A DNA stretch of 64,000 bases from Ophiodon elongatus (taxonomy: Eukaryota > Chordata > Actinopteri > Perciformes > Hexagrammidae). Below, piece after piece: positions 45,666 through 56,730 of this stretch (the stretch's first letter is position 1; the number at the start of each line of letters is the position of its first letter). A model generated the notes under the pieces. The model was given only the letters and a program-made list of their open reading frames with translations, had not been told where the DNA came from and searched no databases. The translations under genes and the position numbers were made by a program. The stretch covers positions 1,836,501 to 1,900,500 of the forward strand of contig JACSYO010001980.1 in the NCBI GenBank assembly GCA_016806645.1, in the 5' to 3' direction.

Positions 45666-46262
45666 AGATCTCCACCAGGTGTGTGACCTGGTGGATGACC
45701 ACTGCTATAATGTTTGATTCAATGAATACAAACCACAATTGCCCCCGTCTAGGCCGCAAGTATATTACATGTGTTTCTTGATATCAGTGTGTGGTCTCAA
45801 TGCGATCTATGCAGCTGTTTGCAGTGGTTCTGTGCAACTGCAATTAATTCTTTAATGCTCCATGCTTCCTCTGAACAGAATATTTCCGTCCGGCTGCTAA
45901 CAGCTAACTAGCTCTCGTCCTACCGGCATACATAGATTGCATATTTTCTTTATGATGGTCTAAAGATGATGCATATAGCATAAGGGTACCAGAATAAAGG
46001 GCATTTTGTTATTGATATCCTGGGATGAAATATATATATATATATATATACTATAACACGTTGACAAAGAGTTGGTTGAGTCAGCAGACCGACTCAGTTT
46101 TAGCCAAATCAAGTACTTGTGTCTTTCATGTATGGGTTGCTTATGTCTTGAATGCATTGCCACTGCAAATGAATCAATCCTCTCTGAGGGGACAATACAG
46201 AAAGTAAGTATTGAAGGATCACATTGAATCATTTCATACTAGGAAAGACAAGTTATGGCTGT
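45666..46262. other. non-coding DNA, nothing recognised
   Basis: AT-rich unique sequence with an (AT)n microsatellite at 46030-46050. Confidence 0.5.
46030..46050. repeat. (AT)n microsatellite
   Basis: Uninterrupted alternating AT run. Confidence 0.95.
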
Positions 46263-46265
46263 TGT

Positions 46266-46342
<77 letters not shown>

Positions 46343-46523
46343 TATGGGCGTGGCTCATCTTCCTGGTTCCCAAGTCGGCCTGCCCTGCCTTCTCCTGCCC
46401 TGTTTCCACCCTTGCCCACCTGTCCCCGGATCCCCCGTTGTTCCCTGTCTGTTTTTCCCCTTGTGTCCTCCTGGAAATAAAGACCCTTAAACACTCTGCT
46501 CTGTGTCTGCATCTGGGTCTGTA
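46263..46523 (+). mobile_element. candidate solo LTR or retroelement end with (GT)n
   Basis: The segment starts TGTCACG, holds a (GT)n array (46269-46341), then a CCTG-rich body, an AATAAA signal (about 46475-46480), and 'ctgcatctgggtc' near its end. That word order is typical of fish LTR-type repeats I recall. The pentamer GCTGT occurs immediately before (46258-46262) and after (46524-46528), consistent with a 5-bp target duplication. The 3' terminus reads GTA instead of the expected CA, so the exact end or the LTR reading may be wrong. No coding part. Confidence 0.45.
46269..46341. repeat. (GT)n microsatellite
   Basis: About 36 uninterrupted GT units, lying inside the putative retroelement at 46263-46523. 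Confidence 0.97.
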
Positions 46524-46528
46524 GCTGT

Positions 46529-49500
46529 CGTCATATTCCTTTTTAGAGCGCTCAAAAGTGACTAATGCCAGATCAGTTGTTAAGATATGATCATTAATTT
46601 ATGAAAAAAAGCCTGAAAGCATCAAAGGGTCACTGTCTGTCATGCTTTGTCAGAAAAGATCACAATCTGTTCAAGTTCTCCATCATTTGGTCATTTTGTA
46701 GGAAAGAAAGGGAAAAAAACAGGAAAGAGGGGAAGTGCATAAAGTGCATTCCTCAGTTATGTATTGACATTAAGCTGTGACAGAAATCATGCACAAAGTC
46801 AAATTAAACGCAGACGACATGAAACAAAAACTTGCAAATTTCATGCCTGTTGGAATAATCTTTGACAGAGCTGTTGTGAGACTGTCACTTTTTCCCTTAA
46901 ATCCCGGTGACAGGCTGACAGCATGGTTAGACTGCCCTTTTAAGAGAAAGCCTCACAATCTGTCCAACTAGCCTTCATCGAGTGTCACTAAAAGATAGAC
47001 TCTCTCTTAAGAGAGCACTCTGGACAAGATCGTCAGGTAATTACACAAAATGTCTCAATCGTGTCTTTCCGTGACACTATAGACTTAAACTGTGGACTAA
47101 CATTCATCCACTGTAGTCATCCAGTCACTCATTGACAGTCAGTGCATATCCAATCAGGTACTTGCATGCAAATTAGTTTGACCGTGGCTTGTGTAATTGT
47201 GCTTTTATGCAAACCAAGTTCACATGAAATTCATTAGTTGAACCAACCTTTTAGTGCATCACACATCACGAATATCATTAAATGCAGAGGTGAGGACACA
47301 TACAGTAATTACAGCTTACATTTTTTCTTGATGGCATAGACTGACTGAGGCAATAAGCTAACAGCATACAGAACACGAGGTTCACTGTGCGACTTAAAAA
47401 ACAGTACTGACTCTTTAATTCATGAGACAAGCAGTGAATTAATGACCTACTTAATCAGTTGCCAATTCCATATGAAGAAATATGTCGAACAAAAATGGAA
47501 ATATATCTGAGAGCAGTCAGACCACATAGCTTTCCATTTTACCTTAAGGTTTTGCTGATTACAGCTGTATTTTTTTAGGATGAAGTATTGCATTATGTCT
47601 AAAGGAATATCAAATCAAACATCCACTCTCAAGCCAATATATGCCTCTTTCCCTGAATCTCTCGCCCTCTCTTTTCCTCACAGAACACCTTGGAATCGAT
47701 TACACAAAACAGTTCACCGAATTAATGAGAGCAGAACACGCTTTCGTTTTCAGATAAATAATGAAGGACCCAGCACTATTTGGGGTGGCAGTTATATAAT
47801 GTTTGCTGATGTTTATTTGTTTTTACTGCGAAAGACATTGTATTTTGCAATAAGACATGTCTTAGAACGTTAGTTTTCAACTTTCAGAGAAGCGGAGAGT
47901 TAATAAGCTTGGATTTTGATATATGACTTGTAATAAAATTCTCAACATATAGAAGGACTGCTAACCAGCTACTTTATCTCTATTCAGAATGCTTCAACGC
48001 AATAAAGGCAGTTTTGGTGTTTCAAATCTACGTCTTTCCTGACATTTGATTTATCAACTATCAGCATGAATCCCTGCTGTTAACCTCCTGCAGCAGATGT
48101 TCACATTGGCATCAAGAATGTGTTAACTTCGAACATGTGCAAGTATGGCTCAAGCTCATTTCCCACATCCTTTATTTTGTCGTACTTTTATGATGTAATC
48201 AGATTTTGTCTTTACTTTTTAATATACTAATGCTAAATATTTTTAAAGGCACTGCTAGTATCAAACTAGGGGGACAATTGTAAGCTGTAACTGTCTAGTG
48301 ACAGAATGAACACAAAGCTGGCATAAGAATATATTTAACCATGGTGCTTTTATGTAAAAAATCATAAAACATTCAGGGCATTAAGAATATCAAAAATAAG
48401 CAAAAACTGAAATTAGTCCCTCAACAACTCTTTTTAACAACGTGCTTACTTGGGCAATCATTTGTACTATTCGTTTTGATTCTGTGCCCCAACCTGGGTG
48501 CTGCTAAATCAGGATAAATCATCCGTACTATATATCTCTTTCCCCTTTATGCTATGAAGTTATAGAGGTCCCCAGAGCATGGTGAGACACACATAAATTG
48601 AATTCAATACAGAATTCCATTTGGGACCAGACATTTCCTGGAGCCATCAGCCCTAGTATCATAATGTACAAAAGACACGAAGTACGTTTTAGCCGGAACA
48701 ATCACGACTTCAAAGGCCCCCACCCTGAAAGCAACTGTGAAAAATAATTTTCAGGCAAACCTCAAGGTCATGTCTCTCCAAAAGGTTCTGTACTGAGGAG
48801 TTTCTTATGGATGCTTTAAGGCTCCCTTAAAATGAACACGGGTGAAAACAAGACTCATCATTTTCACAATGACCTACTGGCTCCCTGGTCACGTGGTGTA
48901 CCCTCTGGCACTAAGAAGTGGAGGTAGATTTAAAATCTTCAAGCGACCTTTGAGGGCAGTGCATTGAAGAAGTTGTACTTTTCACACTTTCACACAGACT
49001 CTGTGAATCTATGAGTTTCAGATGACATGTCACACATGTAAAAATCATGTCTTTCTGGTTACAGGAAAGTTGCCATTTGACAACAACTCTCTGATACCCT
49101 TTTCTCACAAATATTGTAAATAGAAAATTAGGTGATAAAGTCCTTTCCCATTGCCAGTAAATGATGTCTTTCTGTTTTTTGTTTTCTGGTGTGTAACTTT
49201 TGACTTCACAAACACCTTGAAAAACAGGTAGGGTGTACCAAATAGTTCATCTGTTATTGTCTCAGTCCAAAAAAGTGTTTTTGTCTAAACATATTTTCTG
49301 CTTCAATCTATATTTGTTGGCATCAGCCTTTCAAAAATAACCTTTCAAAAACAACGTTTTCACTGCAGTAAAAACACTGGTTGCTCTTTCTGGCTGATAC
49401 ACAGAAAAAGGAGGCATATTATTGGGCGGTCTAGCAGCAATCTAACAGCACCATAAATTACATTTATACATCCACAGTAACACAAAATCCAAATTTTGTT

Positions 49501-50045
49501 ATTTTGTTTAGGGTGAGGACTTCAAATATGGAGACAGACATTCAAAGCTTTACTTGAAAACCTCAAATGAAGCTTTGAATGCAAAAAAAACAATCGGTGC
49601 AGCCTGAAAAACAGCCCGAAACAATGAAAATGTTACTGTATTCACTTTTCCATCTGTTGGTTATTCAGTCTCTGTCTTTCAAACTCTCAAACCAGAGTTG
49701 GTGATTGTTGAACAGTGGAAAGACCAACAAAGACAGTTTTGATGAGTTTTATTTAGTTTCTGACGAGTTTGAATGAAGTGTTTGAATGTAAGGTAAAATG
49801 ACTGTTGTCTGACTGGAGTCTGGTGACTTTGAGGAGAGCATAATAACTGTACTAATAACCCTGCCCCTCAGCCCCTCACAGTTGATACATTGTAATAATT
49901 CCCCAAATCCTTGTTGACTTTATTCATTATATATTCACTTGCACCGGAAAAGGGGGCGAAAAATAGCGTGTCCACTGGAGTGTCATCCAGTTAGAAATAC
50001 AGTCTATAAAAAGTGGATTTTTAGTATATCCTGATAAATAAGGTT
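46529..50045. other. non-coding DNA, no gene recognised
   Basis: AT-rich unique sequence. An inverted octamer (ATGCAAAT) lies at 47166-47173. The frame at 47580-47873 has a good acceptor-like site (ctctcttttcctcacag) but no donor in an open frame, so it is not called. The part at 49690-50040 feels repeat-like ('gttggtgattgttgaac', 'cagtctataaaaag') but I could not define it. Confidence 0.45.
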
Positions 50046-50216
50046 AATATACTGCACTTATATAGCACTTTTTTACCTTAGCAGAGAAAGGGCTTTACAA
50101 TATGCCTCTCATTTACCAATTCAAACAGATGGCAGCGAGCACGGCGCTCGGAAGAAATTTGGGGTTCAGTGTCGTGCGACCCGCTCTACATCCTGAGCCA
50201 TAGCCACTACACTTAT
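50046..50216 (+). repeat. teleost interspersed repeat, internally deleted
   Basis: The order 'ctgcacttatatagcac', 'gggctttacaat', 'tcatttaccaattcaaaca', 'tttggggttcagtgtc', 'gacccgctctac' and 'cctgagcca' matches a very common fish repeat. In the family a longer segment lies between the 'ttcagtgtc' and 'cgacccgctctac' words, so this copy has an internal deletion. Related words occur at 7886-7925. No protein coded. Confidence 0.75.
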
Positions 50217-50357
50217 ATGTACATTAAATAGAAAACTTAGAGAAATGGACAAAGATTTGTAATATTTATATTACATAGCATGTCTGTCTTTCTGTGTTAG
50301 TGTATCTGCATTTCTGTCTCTCCGCATTGTAAATGTGAATTCTCATATATCTGTGTA

Positions 50358-50359
<2 letters not shown>

Positions 50360-50413
<54 letters not shown>

Positions 50414-50418
50414 TGCGT
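50360..50418. repeat. (GT)n microsatellite
   Basis: About 23 GT units to 50406, with a short AT/GC-variant tail. Confidence 0.95.
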
Positions 50419-51401
50419 ACAATATGTGTGCCAGTGTGAGCTGTGGAGTGGTGGAGTCACCAGAGGCACTCCCAGCCAATAGCTTTCCTGTCAGAGTTCT
50501 GCCTTATCTGATGATCCATGAGCACGTGAAGCAGCAGTGAAAGCCAGCGCATGGAGTGAAAATATCGCTTGATAATACCAGATCAGATCCCCTCTTTCAT
50601 AACACATGACCTTGCAGTTTATGGTTCATATAATGCTGGGGATGCATGGGAGAAACTTCAAGGAGAGACAGAGATTATATAAATTGGCTTGGCCAGATGT
50701 TTGTGTGAACTGGAAATTAATGAGTAATTCTCTCCCCCACTGCTGAGGTGCCTTTGAGAATTGTTTGTAACTCATAAGAGCCCCAGTGGAGTGTCTTTAA
50801 TGCAAATGGCAGAAGACTGTTTGCACTCAGCAGCTAATAAAACGAGGCAATCGCGACATTTTTTTTTTATTTTCTCAGTAAAGACTAAAACTTCATTCTT
50901 CTGGTAAATTTACTAAAAACAACAGACACAACACCAGTTCAGCCAATCAGAACAAAGCTTTTACCTGAACCATCGTTCTAATGAAAGACACGATAAAACA
51001 AAGTTACTTTTTAATATTCCTGACATGTCATAATAAAGTATGTGTCCATACAGCTGAAACAAAATGAGCACCTGGAGCCAGTCTGTCGGTTTTGAAGTTG
51101 TTCTCAACTAAATCAAAAACAAAGTCACTTATCCTGCCGGCTGCCACAGAGGCTTCAAGCACCCCGCCTCCCCAAAATGAAGTCGTACTGACTCACATTC
51201 AAAACCCCATAACCAAGTTGATCACAGGAAGTCCTCCACTCAGCATGAATGCACAAAGTCATCACTTCAGTTGGCTGGTAGCGGCTTGCAGTATATGAGA
51301 GGCATCCATTCACATTAGCACCCCACACACTCATACCACATCACTCACACTCTCTGGTCTACTCCATATTGATAATGGATTCCTGTCTTACCGTAAGCAT
51401 T

Positions 51402-51404
<3 letters not shown>

Positions 51405-51435
<31 letters not shown>
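51405..51435. repeat. (GT)n microsatellite
   Basis: Fifteen uninterrupted GT units. Confidence 0.95.
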
Positions 51436-51436
<1 letters not shown>

Positions 51437-52033
51437 ACCCAGTACCGCAATGGGTTCCATAATATCCTGCCTCTTTTTCTGGATGTTTGGATTGCAGTGT
51501 TGATTTCAACATCTAAATGTCACTATGACTCCCTCTGTGGTCATTCAGTGTCTGACTCACATGAACATATATATGAATACATGCAAGCACAGCTGCAAAC
51601 ATAAACTACAGATGTAGTAAATACAAAATAGACAGGCCTGAAACATGACTGACACAATCTCCGGTCAGTTATTTAGTGTATGATACAGACAGACGCATGC
51701 AAGTGCATGGGTTGACATCCTGAGATTGAAGGTTACAGTAGGAGACATTTCTCTCTGTGTTAGGGGGAAGACAGGATAAATCACTGCCACAGAGACAATA
51801 TAGAAGAAACAGCAACACAAATCCTAAACTTGCATTCAAAAGACATACTGCAGGAGCAGTACTAGAACAAAATCCACTAGCAAACCAATAAATATCTAAA
51901 GAAAAAAAAGAAATGACAGGATATTAAAAGATAACATTGGGATGTTGCTCCGAGCCATCCAACACTGATTAAGCCAATTTTAGGCAACCAAAATTGTAAC
52001 AATTCAATTTCATGAACTACTGTTAAAGGGTAA

Positions 52034-52172
52034 AAGGGACAGTTCCCTGGAAAATCAAAAATACATGTTTTTCCTATTACCTGTAGTGCTGTGTATCAAT
52101 CTAGATTATTTTGGTGTGAGTTTCCTATTACTGAAGATATTAACCATCTACTTTTGGAATGAACTGTCCCTT
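52034..52172. mobile_element. 139-bp non-autonomous TIR element (MITE)
   Basis: Perfect 12-bp terminal inverted repeats, AAGGGACAGTTC at 52034-52045 and GAACTGTCCCTT at 52161-52172, bound a short non-coding body. The interior words 'aaatcaaaaatacatg', 'cctattacctgtagtgct' and 'ttttggtgtgagttt' match a common fish repeat that I recognise. The length, TIRs and lack of coding capacity fit a MITE. No clear target duplication beyond an AA/TA-rich context, so the superfamily is not assigned. Confidence 0.8.
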
Positions 52173-52174
52173 AA

Positions 52175-52570
52175 AAGACGAAAACCAGACCGTACGCCAT
52201 CGTAGCGACCTGTCAATCATAAGGTATCCACGCCCTAAAGCATACCCTGCTTTATTGTCTTTTACTCTGGATGCCATGATGATTCACTAAATTAACATCA
52301 TGCTGTATTGAGGAAGACTTGAAACTAGCGATTGAGACCATAAACTCATGTTCACAATGTTAAATCAAGTGAGAGCAGGGCCATTTTTTCATAGACTTCT
52401 ATGCAGTCGGACTTCTTTTTGCAACTAGAGAAGTCGCCCCCTAATGGCCATCAGAAAGAATGTAAATTTAAAGCACTTAGCTTTACTTTTCCGAAATGGA
52501 AGTTGCCGCCAGAGTGACTTCTCGACAGACAATGGTTTACACCAAGGATGTGGCCGTATAAAGCAGTCAG
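52175..52570 (-). repeat. teleost interspersed repeat, minus copy
   Basis: Read on the minus strand it gives 'cttccatttcgg', 'ggccattagggggcgactt', 'gagtttatggtctcaatcgc', 'acagcatgatgtt' and 'gattgacaggtcgctac'. The second half is the counterpart of 37441-37895 (+). This copy keeps the 5' part of the family that the other lacks, but is cut off at the 3' end where it meets the MITE at 52034-52172. Confidence 0.75.
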
Positions 52571-53297
52571 AATGAAGAAAGGCTCCTAATTAAAAAATCA
52601 ATTTACGTTCCAACCCTCAGTGATTTGTAAAAAAGAATAAAAAATGATAAAGTATGGTCTTGACCATCTTTTTTAATTCACACATTCTATTTCCTTGTTA
52701 AAACCTGGCACCTAAATAACCCACAATGCAACTCGACTGCCGATCTCCAGTCGGAGATTCGGGTTATGTTGTGCTTGTAGCGGCTAATATAGCCTGACAT
52801 TCACTTGAGGCAATTCATCAGACTTTCCACACATCCCTCTGGAGTCACTGGAGCTTTGCATTTAAACTTTTTTTTTTTTTTCATTTGCAGTACTGCTCTC
52901 CAAGACCTGTAAATAAACATGGTGTGTAAATTGAGGCCACTTCCTCTTCAAGGAGCAACACGTGCTAATATTGGATTTCAGTTGAAAATATCAATAAACA
53001 ACACCAAGAGGGTTGAAGAAAGTTTGAGTAATCTTTTTCTCAGGAAGACATATTTTGTTGCCTAGCAAGGCCACAAAGTCGCCCTCTAAAAATGTTAACA
53101 GTTATTTCGGGGCATATAAAAGCAAGATAAGGTTTGGTGATGGTCAACACATTCTTTGAGAGTTATCAATGGATAAAGTCCAACTAAAAATAATAACTAC
53201 ACTGAGTGTGTCTATGGTGGGACACCGTGATATAATAATATAATAATTCACAGGTATAATTCAGTTTATTTCACAAAATGTCAGGACTAATCCTTCA
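52571..53297. other. non-coding DNA, partly repeat-like
   Basis: The stretch 52695-52800 ('acctggcacctaaataaccc', 'acaatgcaactc') resembles another dispersed fish repeat and contains a small ATCTCC/GGAGAT foldback. The rest is AT-rich with a poly-T run near 52870. No gene. Confidence 0.4.
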
Positions 53298-53575
53298 GAA
53301 CAGGGTGAGGAGCCCAGTCATCCAAAAGTAGCTTGGAGTTGGGCTCCTGCTCCTTTGCATTAAAAGGAATCAGTTAAAATGGTTGTATCTGATTGGGGTG
53401 CCAGACGCCTCCATGAAGAAATATTCTGGGCACGTCCAACTGATAGGGGACCCCGGAGCAGACCTGCAATTTGCTGGAGGGATTACATATCCCATCTGGC
53501 CTGGAATCATCTCATGATCTCCTACAAAGGGCTGGAGAACGTGGGCGGGGAAAAGGATGTCGAGGCTATGTGCAT
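53298..53575 (+). mobile_element. 3' ORF fragment of the 22-kb LINE family
   Basis: The sequence is the decayed end of the same APE-type LINE ORF as at 21945-23300. The frame from 53379 reads EIFWARPTDRGPRSRP, then CWRDYISHLAW and GGEKDVEAMC, matching the basic C-terminal segment of these elements. Upstream, the words 'gtcatccaaaagtagcttgg' and 'aaaggaatcagttaaaatgg' fit the preceding part in other frames. It is 5' truncated, more diverged than the 22-kb copy, and inactive. Confidence 0.75.
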
Positions 53576-55378
53576 AGTTTGTTTCAGCTACACTAGATGG
53601 ATCTATTGTGATAGGTATTCTTCTCCTGTATCAATTCTGCAAGGTGCGTGTGTATGAGGGACAAATATAGACGTGCATGTGGAATGTCTTTCTTACCTAA
53701 AACACTGAAAACACTAGGGAATCAAAATGCCTTCCGGCATCATTATCTCTGTCATGTCAAAGGTTGAAGGTCAGGGGAAAGCAGGGGTCTTGTAGAGATT
53801 GCTTTGTGTAGCAGAAACTCCACTGGGAGAATTTTTGTTTTTCCTATGTTTTCATGTGGGCAAGATGTAAACCAGTTATTGGACAATAGAGGTGCAGAGC
53901 TCACATGGGGGCACCAGATTATAAAGCCAAATTTATTTCTACCAAAACAATAGTTTAATGTAGTGGAAACCAAAGCTGATGATGTTATTTTGCAGTGGAA
54001 GTTGCCTTATATTGCAAATAAGCTAAAATGCAATAACATACATTTTAACAGTCGCCAGAGGGACTTGAGAAATTGTTAAAAATGTGACCTTTTTTCCCCA
54101 ACTTTTCTCTTTTCACACTTGGGCAGTGGCGCCTCCTAATTGAGTATAGAATACATCTAACAAGGCACCCAGCCTCACTTACAAATGACTCCCAGTCCCT
54201 CTCATCCTTCTTGTGCTGACCTTTAGAGGGTTATTTTACGGTCCCCTGGAATACTGAAATGTATATGGTCAGTTAGGCTGAGTATTTATGTTATATAGTT
54301 TTGATATTAGAGCACCATATGCCCTGTGCTGAGGATAACTCTATTTCCATTGCTCTTACTTGCTGTGAGTCTCCCCTTCTCTTTCCTTGCTAGTAGTTTC
54401 CAATGGAGAAGATATGAGGTGTCTAGTCAAGAAACAACAGAAAAACTGGAGCCAATAGTATAGAATGAGAGGAACAGAATATCAAATGAAACAGAATGAA
54501 AAGGACCAGTACTGTTGTTTTGGCTGCTGTTGATTTTACTCCTCGGGCGCTTTGAGAGAAAAAGAGATACAGACACAAACCAAATAAAGAGAAAGAGTAA
54601 GACATTGAAAGCAATTGTAGTAACCGTTACAGAAAATGAGAGCCAAATCACAGTAAACTCAAGCTCTTGCAGGAAGAAAAAATCAGAGAAGAGGTGTATA
54701 CAGAAAGAAGGGTAGCCAGTAAGAGACAAAGGCCTGGAGTGAAAACAGCATTGACCTAACACAGACATACAAGGAAAGGAAGACAGGTTAAGAGGAGTGT
54801 TAGTAAGAGAAATTACTATAGAATGAAACAGAATATCAGAGCTGTAAGAGCAGCGACAGCAAAGGCAGTCAAAAACATCTGCCAGCAGCCTCAGCGCTGG
54901 CAGCTGTGCATTCCAGGCGAGATGTTTGAAATAAGCAAAACACCAGCCAGAGTTTGTTTACGGAAGTCACAAGGCTGAGCTCTCTGCACAACACCTTGAT
55001 GCTTTAAATGCTCCAGAGAAAACCAAAAAATATCCGATCGACCCAACTGGCAGAGAATCAAATGCTAGAAGCAGCATCAGATACAGAACAGGAAGGTGGG
55101 ACCCAAGAAGAAAAACAAAAAGACAAAACACGCTTGTGGCATACATACTTTACGCCCACTTGTAGATTTCAATCCAAAACATATTTCTACGTTGCCAGTG
55201 AGCCAAAATTTGAGCATCTATTTGTATTTTTGCACACCTCTTTGTTATCCATGATGTTGTTCACACTCTCTCCACTGAACATAGCTTTTAAAATGATAAG
55301 AACTTTGCAATGCCAACGGGCAGAGATACACTGATACCATCACCAGAGATTAAGCTGCGCCCCATTCTACTGTATATG

Positions 55379-55382
<4 letters not shown>

Positions 55383-55451
<69 letters not shown>
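55383..55451. repeat. (GT)n microsatellite
   Basis: About 34 uninterrupted GT units. Confidence 0.97.
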
Positions 55452-56678
55452 CACCATCATTTCCTGTTCTCCTTTCTGCTCTCTTAAGTGTTTCCTCTCT
55501 CATAGTGCATACTGCCATGTGCCTCTTAGTGTCATCTAATATATTATATGGTGTATGCTGGATACTTTCTTAAAGGAAATCCAGAAGGCTCATGTGGTGA
55601 ATCCAACAGCACAGCATTGTGATGCTCTAAGTGTAACAGCGAGAACACAAACCACCTGATCAGTAAAACGGGCTCATAAACCAAACACGGCAAAGCCCTC
55701 AAATACCCATGAGGATTTAAGGTATTAACAGATGAGCCCAAAAAAAACTTTGAAAAGATTTGGATTTCCAAAGCCAACTTTCCTCGACAAACACCTTGAA
55801 TATTTATTCTGAATCTTTGGCTCATTGGTAACTTAATAGGCTCTTTTTTTTTCTTTCACCTTTTTCAGTCGATTTTTTGTTTGTTTGCTTGCACAAGCTG
55901 GCACATCTCTTGACAAATTGTTTACTCTTTAAAAAAGAAGGAAAAAAAAGCATATAAGCTAATTGTGTATTGATGAGGGGAATTTAAACTGGAGGGACAT
56001 GTGTGAACGAGAAGTGAAGTAGAGAAGGAGAGAAGGACCTTTCCAAAGTGTGAGTGATGTCTGAGAGTGAAAGGCAAAGTGACATTTGTTATTGGGTGTT
56101 GCATGAAAACAGGAGAGTGCGATCTAAAAAGGTCCTCTATTCCACCTCATACACACTCAATAACATGCACACGCAACACACATAGTAGTCTTAATCATGA
56201 TGAATGAGCTTTGCTCCTCAATGAGAACATGTCATTACATTATGAGACAACTACATTATTGCTCTGATCCCGGCGTGAAGTGTAGTGTGTGTGCTTGTAT
56301 GTATGTGCATGAAGGAGAGAAACCTTAATGATTGCACCTAAATGTCAGCCGGTAACAGATTTAATTGGCTAAATGAGTTTCTGAGGTGATGGATGTTGAT
56401 AATTGTCTTGCTCCATTTGCTTGTTTCTCGTCCCAGCACACACGGGCATGTACAAATGAGGCGTACCTCCAGAGATCAGATCTAGACTCTCTGTGTATGG
56501 TATGGCCATGTGGTTTGCAGACACAAATACAGTGCTGGTTTGTGTTGATACATTGGTTGTGTTGCCGTAGACAGACGCATACTGCTTACTAATCCCTCTA
56601 AAGCTTTAGCCAGGTTAATCTTGTGGTAAACAATGTGTCTCTAGGCTAGACTGTGCTGTCTGATCTTATCTGCATAAT

Positions 56679-56730
56679 GTGTGTGAGTGTGTGTGTGTCT
56701 GTGTGTGTTGTGTGTGTGTGTGTTGTGTAT
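56679..56730. repeat. imperfect (GT)n microsatellite
   Basis: GT array interrupted by AG, CT and TTG variants. Confidence 0.85.

Larger units (their letters stand above)
50217..52033. other. non-coding DNA, no gene recognised
   Basis: Two (GT)n arrays (listed) and AT-rich unique sequence. No coding segment found. Confidence 0.55.

Noticed and set aside
47580..47873. Possible exon after 'ctctcttttcctcacag' near 47681
   Set aside because: The acceptor is good, but no donor follows in the open frame and codon use shows no bias.
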